Source: Clostridia bacterium (GTDB lineage: Bacteria > Bacillota > Clostridia > Lachnospirales > Lachnospiraceae). Taken from it: a stretch of DNA of 64,000 nucleotides. Both the position numbers and the translations under genes were made by a program. The stretch spans positions 59,498 to 123,497 of the forward strand of contig SAAB01000002.1 in assembly GCA_009929615.1 (NCBI GenBank), given 5' to 3'. Positions 45,734 to 55,207 of this stretch are shown here, piece by piece. The notes under the pieces were generated by a model that saw nothing but the letters and a program-made list of their open reading frames with translations, did not search any database and was not told the origin of the DNA. Within the stretch, counting starts at the first letter, position 1. Every line of letters starts with the position of its first letter.

Positions 45734-47392
45734 GTGGCTATAAATACAATTGATGCGAACATGTTGAAAAAGATGTTCTTATCAGGAGCACAGAGAATCG
45801 ATTCTAAAAAAGAGTGGATTAACGAATTAAACGTATTCCCTGTACCGGATGGTGATACAGGAACAAACATGACGATGACAATTATGTCGGCAGCCAGAGA
45901 AGTCCAGGCATTGGAAGAGCCGACCATGGAATCTCTTTCAAAAGCAATTTCCCAAGGAGCTTTAAGAGGCGCACGTGGTAATTCAGGTGTTATTCTCTCA
46001 CAGCTGTTTCGTGGATTTGCAAAAGAGATAAAAGAAAAAGAAGTGATTGACTCTATGGTTTTAGCATCTGCCCTGGAAAGAGCAGCGGAGACAGCATATA
46101 AAGCGGTTATGAAACCAAAAGAGGGCACTATTCTTACAGTAGCCAAAGGAATGTCCACAAAAGCCATGGAGGTTTTTGAAGAAACAGATGACCTGGAAGA
46201 GGGAATTCAGAAAGTATTGGAATATGGCGACTATGTTTTGAGCCAGACTCCTGAGATGCTCCCTGTTCTTAAGCAGGCCGGAGTTGTTGATTCCGGTGGT
46301 CAGGGTCTTATGGAAGTTCTCAAAGGCGCTTTTGAAGCTTTTCTTGGCAAAGAAGTAGACTTATCGGTAGGTATGCAGCCTGTGAAACGAAGTGGTCTTT
46401 CTGATGTAGAGATTGACACAGCAGATATTAAATTCGGTTATTGTACAGAATTTATTGTTATGCTGAAAAAACCATATACACAACAGACAGAGAATGAATT
46501 CAAAACGTTTCTTTCTTCTATTGGTGACAGCATTGTATGTGTAAATGACGAGGATATTGTCAAAGTCCATGTACATACGAACGACCCTGGTCTGGCTATT
46601 CAGAGAGGTCTTACGTATGGTTCACTGACAAGTATGAAGATTGATAATATGCGTGAAGAACACAATGAAAAGGTTATCAAAGATGCTGAAAAGAAAGCGG
46701 CAGAAAACTATGCTGTTGTTCCTGAAACACGGAAAGCTGTTGGGTTTATTGCAGTATCCATTGGAGAAGGAATGAATGAAATTTTCAGAGGCTTAGGCGT
46801 AGATTATATTATCGAAGGCGGACAGACGATGAATCCAAGTACGGAAGACATTATGAATGCCGTTGATAAAGTCAATGCAGATACGATTTTTGTATTACCT
46901 AATAATAAGAATATTATTTTAGCGGCGGAACAGGCGCGTTCTCTCGTTGAAGATAAAGAACTTATTGTTATTCCATCCCAGACAGTTCCCCAGGGGATTA
47001 CAGCTGTTGTCAATTATATTGACGGTGAAACAGCGGAAGCGAATGCAGAACATATGATGAGTGAGATGGAACGCGTAAAAACCGGTCAGGTTACTTATGC
47101 AGTCAGAGATACAGTTCTTAATGATAAAACCATTAAAGAAGGAGATATGATGGGTATCGGTGATAAGGGTATCCTCTCCGTATGCAAAGACGTTCCAACA
47201 GCAACATTAGAATTGATTGATGAATTGGTAGATGAAGATTCGGAATTAATTTCCATTTATTATGGTGAGGATATTTCTGAAGAAGATGCCGAATCACTGG
47301 TTGAAGCTGTGGAAGAAAAATATCCTGATGTAGATGTGGAACTTCAGAATGGCGGACAACCGATTTACTACTATGTCCTTTCTGTTGAATAA
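45734..47392 (+). CDS. DAK2/DegV-associated fatty acid kinase-like protein (FakA/YloV)
   Basis: A 552-residue protein. The N-terminal DhaL-like (DAK2) kinase domain (about 1-200) has NVFPVPDGDTGTNM with the metal-binding Asp residues and GARGNSGVILSQ. A middle domain and a C-terminal DegV-like/FakA-type domain follow, including FVLPNNKNI and IPSQTVPQGI. FakA uses ATP to phosphorylate fatty acids held by FakB. No fakB is in this window. The start is a GTG with AAGGAGG; yloU-like Asp23 lies 27 bases upstream and recG follows. Confidence 0.88.
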   Translation: MAINTIDANMLKKMFLSGAQRIDSKKEWINELNVFPVPDGDTGTNMTMTIMSAAREVQALEEPTMESLSKAISQGALRGARGNSGVILSQLFRGFAKEIKEKEVIDSMVLASALERAAETAYKAVMKPKEGTILTVAKGMSTKAMEVFEETDDLEEGIQKVLEYGDYVLSQTPEMLPVLKQAGVVDSGGQGLMEVLKGAFEAFLGKEVDLSVGMQPVKRSGLSDVEIDTADIKFGYCTEFIVMLKKPYTQQTENEFKTFLSSIGDSIVCVNDEDIVKVHVHTNDPGLAIQRGLTYGSLTSMKIDNMREEHNEKVIKDAEKKAAENYAVVPETRKAVGFIAVSIGEGMNEIFRGLGVDYIIEGGQTMNPSTEDIMNAVDKVNADTIFVLPNNKNIILAAEQARSLVEDKELIVIPSQTVPQGITAVVNYIDGETAEANAEHMMSEMERVKTGQVTYAVRDTVLNDKTIKEGDMMGIGDKGILSVCKDVPTATLELIDELVDEDSELISIYYGEDISEEDAESLVEAVEEKYPDVDVELQNGGQPIYYYVLSVE

Positions 47393-47403
47393 ATAAAAGA
47401 TAT

Positions 47404-47436
47404 AAAGGGATGCTGCTTTTGGCGGCATTCCTTTTT
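47404..47436 (+). terminator. Terminator-like hairpin between fakA-like gene and recG
   Basis: A 13-bp stem with some G-U pairs (47404-47416 with 47422-47434) followed by TT; a T-run is part of the 3' arm. Confidence 0.7.
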
Positions 47437-47446
47437 AGGTAGAAGA

Positions 47447-49495
47447 ATGAAAGTGATGGATTCTGTTCGATGCTTAAAAGGTGTCGGCGATAAAATTGAA
47501 AAAAGTTTAAATAAACTTGGTATTTATACAATAGAAGATTTGCTTGAATATTATCCAAGAGCCTATCAAACCTACAGTGAACCTGTAGATATTTCAGAAG
47601 TTATTCCTGAGAAAAAACAGGCTGTTATAGGATTTCTTCAACGCAGCCTTGCCCGAATTCCGGGAGGAAGAGTAGAAAAGACTTCCGGAACTCTGTCAGA
47701 TGGCAGCCGTCGTATCCAGCTTCTCTGGTATCGGATGCCCTATTTAAGAAAACAGATTATTTCTGGAAAAACTTATATTTTTTACGGAACAGTAAAGAAT
47801 AAAAAGGGACAGTGGACGATGGAACAGCCTGAGATTTTCGAACCTGCGGCTTACGAAAAAGTGAAAGCCGTTATATGGCCAATCTATTCTCTGACAGAGG
47901 GAGTTAATCAAAAAATGATTATTCGTCTTACAGAACAGGTTTTAAAGGACGGAAGTCTCTTTGAAGATTATCTGCCTGAATCTCTTAGACAGGAACTTGG
48001 ACTTTCAGAATACAATTATGCCATTCATAATATTCATTTTCCGGAGAATATGAATGGGCTTGAGTTGGCAAGAAGACGGCTTGGATTTGATGAATTTTTC
48101 TTATTTGCTTTAGCAATACGGCGCATGAAGGCATCCAGAGAACGTTCAGATAACCAGCACCCGGCAAAGGCATTCCAATGGAGTCAGTCATTTATCAAAG
48201 GCTTAAGCTATGCTTTGACAAATGCCCAATTAAAGGCCTGGAAGGAAATTGCTGCTGATTTTTCCGGCTTGCATGCGATGAACCGTCTGCTGCAGGGCGA
48301 TGTTGGCTCCGGGAAAACGGTTCTTGCCCAACTCGCCCTGCTAACCGCGGTGGAATCGGGATATCAGGGCTGCCTTATGGCCCCAACAGAGGTTCTTGCA
48401 AGGCAGCATTATGAGAATTTCCTGACAGATTTTCAGAAACTCTCTGAAGATACCGGTATCCTTGTAAAATGCGCACTTCTTGTTGGCTCCATGACCGCAA
48501 AAGAAAAGAGAGATACTTACGAAGCTCTCAAAGAGCATCAAATAGATATTCTTATAGGAACCCATGCTGTTATTCAGGAAAAAGTTCATTTTAATGACCT
48601 TGGCTTAGTTGTAACTGACGAACAGCATCGCTTTGGCGTAAATCAAAGGGAATGGCTGTCAGGAAAAGGCAGTTCACCTCATGTCTTAGTCATGAGTGCA
48701 ACGCCTATTCCAAGAACTCTGGCTATTATTGTATATGGCGATTTGGACATCTCTGTCATCGATGAGCTCCCTGCACGCCGCAAACCCATTAAAAACTGCG
48801 TTGTCAATACAGGATACAGACCTTCCGCCTATCGATTTATTGAAAAACAGGTTCGTGAAGGTCATCAGGTTTATGTTATATGCCCAATGGTGGAAGAAAG
48901 TGAATTCATGGATTTGGAAAATGTCATGGATTATACAGAGAAGATAAAGACTGCCCTACCTCCGGATATTCAAGTCGGATATCTTCATGGAAAAATGACA
49001 GGCATTCAAAAAGATGAAATTATGGAATCTTTCCGTGACAATAAAATTCAGGTCCTTGTTTCAACAACAGTTATTGAAGTTGGAATCAACGTTCCTAACG
49101 CAACGGTCATGATGGTTGAGAATGCTGAGCGATTTGGTCTGGCTCAGCTTCATCAGCTTCGAGGACGTGTTGGCCGTGGAGATGCCCAGTCCTATTGCAT
49201 TTTTATCCAATCAGGCACGAGTGAGCAGATGAAAGAGCGGCTTGAAATACTCGTTCATTCAGACGATGGGTTTTTTATTGCAAATGAAGATTTGAAATTA
49301 CGCGGACCCGGAGATATGTTCGGTCTTCGTCAGAGTGGCCTTATGGATTTCCATATAGGAGATTTGTATCAGGATAGAGACTTGCTTGGACTGGCAGGGG
49401 AATGTGCAAAAAAATATGAAAAAGAATTGCCTGAAAATCTGGAACGTCGAATGCATCGGTACATGTCAATGGCTGGAAATGACATTATTCTCTAA
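47447..49495 (+). CDS. recG: ATP-dependent DNA helicase RecG
   Basis: A 682-residue fork-reversal helicase. The wedge/OB domain is N-terminal. The helicase motor has GDVGSGKT (Walker A), VTDEQHRFGV (the DEQH box of RecG), SATPIPRTL, STTVIEVGINVPN and QLRGRVGRG. The start is ATG 47447 or ATG 47456; both are close to an AGGTAG. The yloU-yloV-recG order matches Bacillus and its relatives. Confidence 0.96.
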   Translation: MKVMDSVRCLKGVGDKIEKSLNKLGIYTIEDLLEYYPRAYQTYSEPVDISEVIPEKKQAVIGFLQRSLARIPGGRVEKTSGTLSDGSRRIQLLWYRMPYLRKQIISGKTYIFYGTVKNKKGQWTMEQPEIFEPAAYEKVKAVIWPIYSLTEGVNQKMIIRLTEQVLKDGSLFEDYLPESLRQELGLSEYNYAIHNIHFPENMNGLELARRRLGFDEFFLFALAIRRMKASRERSDNQHPAKAFQWSQSFIKGLSYALTNAQLKAWKEIAADFSGLHAMNRLLQGDVGSGKTVLAQLALLTAVESGYQGCLMAPTEVLARQHYENFLTDFQKLSEDTGILVKCALLVGSMTAKEKRDTYEALKEHQIDILIGTHAVIQEKVHFNDLGLVVTDEQHRFGVNQREWLSGKGSSPHVLVMSATPIPRTLAIIVYGDLDISVIDELPARRKPIKNCVVNTGYRPSAYRFIEKQVREGHQVYVICPMVEESEFMDLENVMDYTEKIKTALPPDIQVGYLHGKMTGIQKDEIMESFRDNKIQVLVSTTVIEVGINVPNATVMMVENAERFGLAQLHQLRGRVGRGDAQSYCIFIQSGTSEQMKERLEILVHSDDGFFIANEDLKLRGPGDMFGLRQSGLMDFHIGDLYQDRDLLGLAGECAKKYEKELPENLERRMHRYMSMAGNDIIL

Positions 49496-49503
49496 AAATT
49501 CCA

Positions 49504-49533
49504 GAGTAATTGTTTTTATGACAGCATATACTA
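49504..49533 (+). promoter_or_regulatory. Possible sigma-G-type promoter of the SASP gene
   Basis: GAGTA (49504-49508), 18 bases, TATACTA (49527-49533). This is one mismatch in each box from a forespore sigma-G consensus (GMATR / CATNNTA). No good sigma-A promoter is visible in the 92-base gap. Confidence 0.35.
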
Positions 49534-49587
49534 GGAACGTAGCTACAAAGGAAACTGTCATTCAACAATGAAACGGAGGAATTTGCT

Positions 49588-49794
49588 ATGAGCAGAGGAA
49601 GTTCTAATACTCCTGAAGTACCACATGCAAAGGATGCACTTGACAGATTCAAATTTGAAGTTGCCAATGAAATAGGCGTCCCTTTGAAAAAAGGCTATAA
49701 TGGCGATTTAACATCCCGTGAGAATGGTTCTGTCGGCGGCGAAATGGTACGACAGATGATTCGAAGACAAGAAGAAGAAATGTCAAACCAGTAG
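49588..49794 (+). CDS. Small acid-soluble spore protein, alpha/beta type
   Basis: A 68-residue DNA-coating protein of the spore core that protects DNA from UV and heat. Seen: the conserved FEVANEIGVPLKKGYNGDLTSR and ENGSVGGEMVRQMI, including the Glu-containing cleavage region of the GPR protease (FEVANE). It shows that the organism, or its recent ancestor, makes endospores. AACGGAGG lies 10 bases before the ATG. Confidence 0.97.
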   Translation: MSRGSSNTPEVPHAKDALDRFKFEVANEIGVPLKKGYNGDLTSRENGSVGGEMVRQMIRRQEEEMSNQ

Positions 49795-49813
49795 TAGTTT
49801 TATATTCTCTTTG

Positions 49814-49843
49814 AGAGGCGGCCCCAAAAGGTGGCCGTCTTTT
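49814..49843 (+). terminator. SASP terminator
   Basis: A 9-10-bp stem (49814-49823 with 49833-49842) followed by a short T-run. Confidence 0.65.
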
Positions 49844-49889
49844 CAAATGACACTAATACAGAAAATTTACAAAAAAAGTTGCTATTTCC

Positions 49890-49917
49890 TTGACAAATTG
49901 TAGAATTATACTAAAAT
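49890..49917 (+). promoter_or_regulatory. rsmD promoter
   Basis: TTGACA (49890-49895), 16 bases, TAAAAT (49912-49917). Confidence 0.65.
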
Positions 49918-49950
49918 TATAAGAAGTTAAGTAAGAAGGATGGGTGCCTT

Positions 49951-50505
49951 ATGCGAGTCATTGCTGGAACGGCCCGGCGTATACAATTAAAAACAGTACC
50001 GGGAATGGATACACGGCCAACAACGGACAGGATTAAAGAGACACTGTTCAATATACTTCAACCCGAGCTATATAGTGCTCACTTTTTAGATTTATTCAGT
50101 GGAAGTGGGGCCATCGGCATCGAAGCTTTAAGCAGAGGATGCAGGATGGCTGTTTTTGTTGAATCCGGACGGGAAGCCGCCGCCTGTATACAGGATAATC
50201 TAAAACGTACGAATCTTTCAGAGCATGGCATTTTACTAAAAAAAGATGTTTTTGCTGCATTAGAGCAGTTGGAAAAAGAAGAAAAATGTTTTGATATCAT
50301 TTTCATGGACCCACCATATAATATGGACCATGAAAAGAGGGTTCTGAACAGGCTTCGAGGCTCTGTTTTATTAAATGATGAGACTTTGATTGTTGTGGAA
50401 GCCAGCCTCGAAACTGATTTTTCATACATAGAAGATTTAGGATACAGAATTATCAGAGAGAAGTCTTATAAGACCAATAAACACATTTTCCTTAAAACAA
50501 ACTAA
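49951..50505 (+). CDS. rsmD: 16S rRNA (guanine966-N2)-methyltransferase
   Basis: A 184-residue methyltransferase. Seen: [35 protein letters not shown] at the N-terminus, the SAM-binding [18 protein letters not shown] and the catalytic FMDPPYNM. It is followed by coaD, the usual pair in Firmicutes, and probably shares its transcript. Confidence 0.95.
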   Translation: MRVIAGTARRIQLKTVPGMDTRPTTDRIKETLFNILQPELYSAHFLDLFSGSGAIGIEALSRGCRMAVFVESGREAAACIQDNLKRTNLSEHGILLKKDVFAALEQLEKEEKCFDIIFMDPPYNMDHEKRVLNRLRGSVLLNDETLIVVEASLETDFSYIEDLGYRIIREKSYKTNKHIFLKTN

Positions 50506-50527
50506 TATAACCGAGGATACCAAAAAA

Positions 50528-51016
50528 ATGAAAAGAGCAATTTATACCGGAAGTTTTGACCCAGTGACTTATGGCCATTTGGATGTGATATGTCGTGCCT
50601 CCAATATGGTTGACGAATTAATTATTGCGGTGCTAAAAAACAGTGCAAAAAGTCCATTGTTTTCTGTAGAAGAACGTGTTAAAATGTTAGAGGAAGTCAC
50701 AAAAGATATTCCTAATGTGAGTGTCACTTCCTTTGAGGGGCTTACGATAGATTTTGCGGATCGAATGAATGCCCATATTATTGTACGTGGACTCCGTGCG
50801 GTTACGGACTTTGAATATGAACTCCAGATGGCACAGACGAATCGTATTGTGAATCCAAAAGTGGATACCATGTTCCTTGTAACAAGCGAAGAATATTCTT
50901 ATTTGAGTTCCACTGTTTTAAAAGAAATTGCCAGATACGGAGGAGCTTTGGATCGTTTTGCTCCGGCCTGTATTATTGAAAAGGTTAAGATGAAATATAC
51001 TATAAAAGGAGAATAA
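50528..51016 (+). CDS. coaD: Phosphopantetheine adenylyltransferase
   Basis: A 162-residue enzyme that makes dephospho-CoA from 4'-phosphopantetheine and ATP. Seen: [14 protein letters not shown] with the T/HxGH nucleotidyl-transfer motif (Thr14-Gly16-His17), [13 protein letters not shown] and the second nucleotide motif [12 protein letters not shown]. Normal length. It is adjacent to the next gene with no gap. Confidence 0.96.
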   Translation: MKRAIYTGSFDPVTYGHLDVICRASNMVDELIIAVLKNSAKSPLFSVEERVKMLEEVTKDIPNVSVTSFEGLTIDFADRMNAHIIVRGLRAVTDFEYELQMAQTNRIVNPKVDTMFLVTSEEYSYLSSTVLKEIARYGGALDRFAPACIIEKVKMKYTIKGE

Positions 51017-51730
51017 ATGATGAGTAGAATCGAGCAATTAATTGATGAAATCGAAGAATTTGTTGAAAGCTGTAAACCACAGCCTTTTTCACAGACTAAA
51101 ATTATCGTCCCAAAGGATGAATTATTTGAATTATTAACGGAATTAAGATTAAAAACTCCGGATGAGATAAAGAGATACCAGAAGATTATTGCAAATAAAG
51201 ACAAGATTATCAGCGATGCACAGGCACAGGCTGAACGTATGTTGGAGGAAACAACAGCTTACACGAATCAGTTGGTTGAAGAACATCAGATTATGTTGAA
51301 AGCTTATGAACGTGCTGAGGAAGTTTTAAATTCAGCGAATGCACAGGCAGAAGCTACTGTTAATGAAGCGAATACCAATGCCGAAGAGATTCGTCTGAAT
51401 GCCCTTCAGTATACAAAAGATTTAGTAGATAATCTTGAAAACATCGTCAGTGGTGCGTTAAGTATTTCCAAAGAACATACATCAGGTCTGATTACAGGGT
51501 TGTCTTCAAGCCTTTCTGTACTTAAAGAGAATCAGGATGCCCTTGCAACTCAGTTGAATCAGCCAACCCCTTCAGAAGATGCACCTATTTTCACCCCTGA
51601 AGATAATGACCTTTCTTTAGATGATGACTATGAAGATGACGATTATGATGATGTTGATTATGAAGATGAAGTTGACGATGTAGAAGAAGACGATTCAGAT
51701 GACGAATTCGATTATGACGATATCGACTAA
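51017..51730 (+). CDS. Coiled-coil protein with highly acidic tail, unknown function
   Basis: A 237-residue protein. The N-terminal ~40 residues include SRIEQLIDEIEEFVE. Residues about 45-145 are a long Ala/Glu coiled coil (ISDAQAQAERMLEE, NSANAQAEATVNEANTNAEE). Residues about 190-237 are almost only Asp, Glu, Tyr, Val. Similar proteins are called ATPase-like or 'vacuolar-type H+-ATPase subunit H' after coaD in Clostridia; a DivIVA-like membrane-curvature role is possible. Not proven. Its stop codon overlaps by 4 bases that of the convergent ylbJ-like gene. Confidence 0.75.
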   Translation: MMSRIEQLIDEIEEFVESCKPQPFSQTKIIVPKDELFELLTELRLKTPDEIKRYQKIIANKDKIISDAQAQAERMLEETTAYTNQLVEEHQIMLKAYERAEEVLNSANAQAEATVNEANTNAEEIRLNALQYTKDLVDNLENIVSGALSISKEHTSGLITGLSSSLSVLKENQDALATQLNQPTPSEDAPIFTPEDNDLSLDDDYEDDDYDDVDYEDEVDDVEEDDSDDEFDYDDID

Positions 51731-52608
51731 TTAAATCCTTTTATATTAAAAACGAACAATATTATATACATGAAAGAAAGAGTAATGACGGATGCCATCG
51801 CTTTTTCTTTCATGTATTTTTTTATGGATAAATTTGTTCCTGTGAGCATCCCGGCAGTCTGAATAAATATAGACGCACCACCAAATGATATTAAAGGTGC
51901 TGCCAAAAGCATTTTAGTCCGGGTTGAAATCCTTAAAGGTTTTATCATTTCCATACCGGTCGTCATTTCGAGGCTTCCCGCCACCACAGCCTGAAGGACA
52001 TTTGGCATAGGCAGCTTTTGAATAAATGAAGCAAAAACCGAAGTGATTAATATGCATGAAGAAATTAATAGAAGCGTTGAAAACGTATCCTGCATAATCT
52101 TTCCAAATTCATCTTGATTTTCGGAACATTCCTGAACTTTTAATACAGGTATTACTATCTGCTTTGAATTTTTTGCTTTGATAATGCCCATAAAACCAAC
52201 AATCAGATTCCCGCTGAGAATAATAAGATACATAAAAAGTCCTGTCCGGGGATTGGAAAAGCAATACAAACCTGCAAAACTAATCATATAGGCAGGACTC
52301 GGATTATTACATATAACAAGCAGCGACTGAAGCGGAATACTCTTATAAAAATCTTTGTCAGCAAATTGCTCAGCTATCATTTTAGCCCCAATGGGATAAC
52401 CGGATAAGAATGCAAGAAAAAATAGAAAGCATTTAGGTACAGGCCTTCTTTTGGCTAGATATTTAAGAACTGTTGTAAGCAGAACGAATGGATAAAGAGC
52501 TGGAATAACCTGGACAGGGATAAGTTCTGTACCCTTTAGAACACCATTGCCAGCGATTTCAGGGAAGATTAGACATAATAAAAAGAAAAAAAGACAAAAA
52601 ATAATCAT
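51727..52608 (-). CDS. YlbJ-like sporulation membrane protein
   Basis: A 293-residue membrane protein with about eight hydrophobic segments and nucleoside-recognition (Gate-like) motifs: LSGYPIGAKMIAEQF in the first half, and SLEMTTGMEMI and FGGASIFIQTAGML in the second. These match YlbJ, which is needed for spore cortex formation in Bacillus. It is about 100 residues shorter than Bacillus YlbJ, mostly at the N-terminal side. It is convergent with the coiled-coil gene (4-base overlap, no terminator between) and lies downstream of tmcAL. Confidence 0.75.
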   Translation of the reverse strand: MIIFCLFFFLLCLIFPEIAGNGVLKGTELIPVQVIPALYPFVLLTTVLKYLAKRRPVPKCFLFFLAFLSGYPIGAKMIAEQFADKDFYKSIPLQSLLVICNNPSPAYMISFAGLYCFSNPRTGLFMYLIILSGNLIVGFMGIIKAKNSKQIVIPVLKVQECSENQDEFGKIMQDTFSTLLLISSCILITSVFASFIQKLPMPNVLQAVVAGSLEMTTGMEMIKPLRISTRTKMLLAAPLISFGGASIFIQTAGMLTGTNLSIKKYMKEKAMASVITLSFMYIILFVFNIKGFN

Positions 52609-52647
52609 TGAGATTATCCTTTTTGTTTAAGCATATGTTCTCAATGA

Positions 52648-53880
52648 TTATAGTATGATAATTTGCTGATTGAATTCATTTTTAGCTCTGTAACCGAACT
52701 TCATCTGACAGGCCATTCGATAAATATCCGCAGCATAAATATCAGCTTCAAGAAAAGTCCGGGCATCATCCGTAAGTAACTTGGAATAATCAGCCATTTT
52801 TCCGATTAAAGGGATAGAAGAGTGTTTCTTTATGCTGGCAAGAAGTGGCGAACCAGCCTTTCGGAAGCCAAGAACTCGAGCATAATAGGCGTAACCATCT
52901 GCTTTTGACTGGCATAAAATGTCCTTCTTTATATTCAAAAGGATATGAACAGCGCATCGGCATAAGCGGGTATAAGTATAAGATTTATTTTTTGTCAGCA
53001 TCAAATAATCCGAAAGGTTCTGGTATTCATCAAAAAATCGTAACATACGGTTTGATATTTCTTCTGTTACATCAACGTATTCTGTCAATGTTGTTTTTGA
53101 AGCTATAAAACAGGCAGCAAACATCGCTGAAAAATCATTGAGTTCGACAGGAAATTCCCGAGGCTTCATCTGACACAAAAAGATTCTGCTTTCAACGGGG
53201 ATACCTTTGCCAGAAGATAGAATACGATCATCTTTTAATAAATTTCTCAGAGCAGTAGCTGAGAGAAAATTGCCTTCAGCACTTGTACTGTAATAATCTG
53301 AGCCTTCACGTTTAATTATTGCCGGTTTAATAGCTGAATGCGTTCTTTTAAGGGCGCTAATATATTCTAAAGCAAGAATATTATTAGGAGAAAATAAGTT
53401 TTCGGTATTGTCCATACAGCCTTTAAGCGCATATTCCCGGGCTGAAGGATAGGAGAGGCCTTTTTTTAAGCCTTCTGCAAGTCTGGTCTTAAATACAGGG
53501 GGTTCCTTGTTTAAAATATCTGCTGCTTTCTCCAGCAGCATCAGGTGTTCATTTTCTTCACCGGATATTTCACATCCAAAACACAGCCAGTCCACACAGT
53601 TTAATTGGTTAAGATGGGCAATAGCACCTTCTGCAAAAAGAGAAGCACTTCCCGTTGCATAGTAAGCTGGAAGCTCAAGAACTAAATCGGCACCCCCAAG
53701 AAGTGCACACTGTGTCCGCTGATATTTTGACATCCAGGCCGGTTCGCCACGCTGGGTAAAGTTTCCACTCATAAGTACAATGACGTAGTCCAGATGATAA
53801 TCCTGTCGGAATTTATTAATTTGATACTGATGTCCATTATGAAAAGGATTATACTCAGCGATAATCGCACCTGTTCTCAT
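52648..53880 (-). CDS. tmcAL: tRNA(Met) cytidine acetate ligase
   Basis: A 410-residue enzyme that uses ATP and acetate to form N4-acetylcytidine at the wobble position (C34) of elongator tRNA-Met. Seen: the nucleotidyltransferase start GAIIAEYNPFHNGHQYQI (HxGH), LMSGNFTQRGEPA and YYATGSASLFAEGA; a helical C-terminal half follows. The ATG has AAGGAGG upstream. Its substrate acetate fits the nearby pta. The ylbJ-like gene is co-transcribed downstream. Confidence 0.94.
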   Translation of the reverse strand: MRTGAIIAEYNPFHNGHQYQINKFRQDYHLDYVIVLMSGNFTQRGEPAWMSKYQRTQCALLGGADLVLELPAYYATGSASLFAEGAIAHLNQLNCVDWLCFGCEISGEENEHLMLLEKAADILNKEPPVFKTRLAEGLKKGLSYPSAREYALKGCMDNTENLFSPNNILALEYISALKRTHSAIKPAIIKREGSDYYSTSAEGNFLSATALRNLLKDDRILSSGKGIPVESRIFLCQMKPREFPVELNDFSAMFAACFIASKTTLTEYVDVTEEISNRMLRFFDEYQNLSDYLMLTKNKSYTYTRLCRCAVHILLNIKKDILCQSKADGYAYYARVLGFRKAGSPLLASIKKHSSIPLIGKMADYSKLLTDDARTFLEADIYAADIYRMACQMKFGYRAKNEFNQQIIIL

Positions 53881-54004
53881 GAAATACCTCCTTGTTTTTA
53901 CCTATTAATTGTATTATATCGGTTTTGAATAAAATAGAAAGTCCTATTTTAAAATATGCTTACAAAAAAATACAATAATTCGGCGTTGTGCTAAATAAAA
54001 TATC

Positions 54005-54033
54005 TTGTTTTGCACTTTTAACTAGTATATAAT
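54005..54033 (+). promoter_or_regulatory. pta promoter
   Basis: TTGTTT (54005-54010), 17 bases, TATAAT (54028-54033). A 206-base gap separates tmcAL and pta; apart from this promoter I see only AT-rich sequence and the tmcAL leader in it. Confidence 0.55.
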
Positions 54034-54086
54034 AATAGTGTTTAATAAAAAAATAAAATTTTTTAAATATGAAAGGGGATATTCAA

Positions 54087-55091
54087 ATGGGATTTATTGA
54101 TGGCATTAAGAAACGCGCCATAGCGGAGAAAAAGACAATCGTACTTCCAGAGTCTTATGATTACCGTGTAATTGAAGCAGCAAGCAAGATTGAGAAAGAG
54201 GGGTTAGCTGATGTTATTCTTATCGGTGATCCTGAGGACATCGCAAAATTGGCAAACGGTCTGGATTTAGGCAACGTTCAGATTGTAAACCCGGAAACAT
54301 TTGATCGTTTGGATGACTTTATAGTTCATTTCTATGAGCTTCGTAAAAGAAAAGGTATGACTTTAAATGATTCAAGACGTATTCTTACATCGAACTTCCT
54401 GTTCTTTGGTGTTATGATGGTTAAGATGGGACTGGCTGACGGTATGGTTGGTGGATGTACAACACCTACAGCAAACCTTCTTCGTCCATCCCTGCAGATA
54501 CTTAAAACAGCTCCTGACAGTAAACTTGTTTCCGCATTCTTCGTACTTGATGTACCTAACTGCGAATTCGGTGCTGACGGTGTATTCATTTTCTCCGATG
54601 CTGGTCTGAATCAGAACCCAACATCTGAAGAACTTGCACATATTGCATATGATTCTGCAAAAACTTTCGAGACACTGGTTGGTAAAAAACCAATCACAGC
54701 TATGCTTTCTCATTCAACAATGGGTAGTGCAAATCACCCGGATGTTGATAAAGTCAGAGACGGTGTTGAATTCGCTCATAACGAATATCCAGACCTTCTT
54801 GTAGATGGTGAATTCCAGTTGGATGCTGCTATTGTTCCTGAAGTTGGACAGCAGAAAGCACCTGGTAATGAAATTGCAGGACATGCTAATGTCTTGATTT
54901 TCCCTGACTTGGATGCAGGTAATATTGGTTATAAATTAGTTCAGAGACTTGCAAAAGCAGAAGCTTATGGTCCTATTACTCAGGGTCTTGCTGGTCCGGT
55001 TAATGACCTTTCCCGTGGATGCTCTGCTGACGATATCGTTGGTGTTGTAGCTATCACAGCTGTACAGGCTCAGATGAAAGAAAACAAATAA
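54087..55091 (+). CDS. pta: Phosphate acetyltransferase
   Basis: A 334-residue enzyme converting acetyl-CoA and phosphate to acetyl phosphate in acetate formation. Seen: MGFIDGIKKRAIAEKKTIVLPES, GMVGGCTTPTANLLRPSLQI, FSDAGLNQNP, and the C-terminal FPDLDAGNIGYKLVQRLA with GPINQG-like GPITQGL and LSRGCSADDIV. AAAGGGG lies 8 bases before ATG 54087; the frame extends upstream to 54069 but overlaps that site. ackA, its usual neighbour, is absent; a terminator follows. Confidence 0.96.
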   Translation: MGFIDGIKKRAIAEKKTIVLPESYDYRVIEAASKIEKEGLADVILIGDPEDIAKLANGLDLGNVQIVNPETFDRLDDFIVHFYELRKRKGMTLNDSRRILTSNFLFFGVMMVKMGLADGMVGGCTTPTANLLRPSLQILKTAPDSKLVSAFFVLDVPNCEFGADGVFIFSDAGLNQNPTSEELAHIAYDSAKTFETLVGKKPITAMLSHSTMGSANHPDVDKVRDGVEFAHNEYPDLLVDGEFQLDAAIVPEVGQQKAPGNEIAGHANVLIFPDLDAGNIGYKLVQRLAKAEAYGPITQGLAGPVNDLSRGCSADDIVGVVAITAVQAQMKENK

Positions 55092-55105
55092 TCATTTGAT
55101 TTTTA

Positions 55106-55138
55106 GAGAGTCGGCAGGGTGCTGCCGGCTCTCATTTT
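55106..55138 (+). terminator. pta terminator
   Basis: A 12-bp stem (55106-55117 with 55122-55133), then ATTTTGT. Confidence 0.75.
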
Positions 55139-55178
55139 GTGTCAAGGAAAAATACTTTACATTAGTGAAAAATAGTTA

Positions 55179-55207
55179 TTGACAAACGAAACTGACCTAT
55201 GTATAAT
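55179..55207 (+). promoter_or_regulatory. Promoter of the DUF177-rpmF operon
   Basis: TTGACA (55179-55184), 17 bases, TATAAT (55202-55207): full sigma-A consensus, as expected for a ribosomal-protein operon. Confidence 0.88.

Noticed and set aside
45709..46167. A 152-residue minus-strand frame opposite the FakA-like gene
   Set aside because: No ribosome site, no recognisable protein, and it lies fully inside a strong coding gene.
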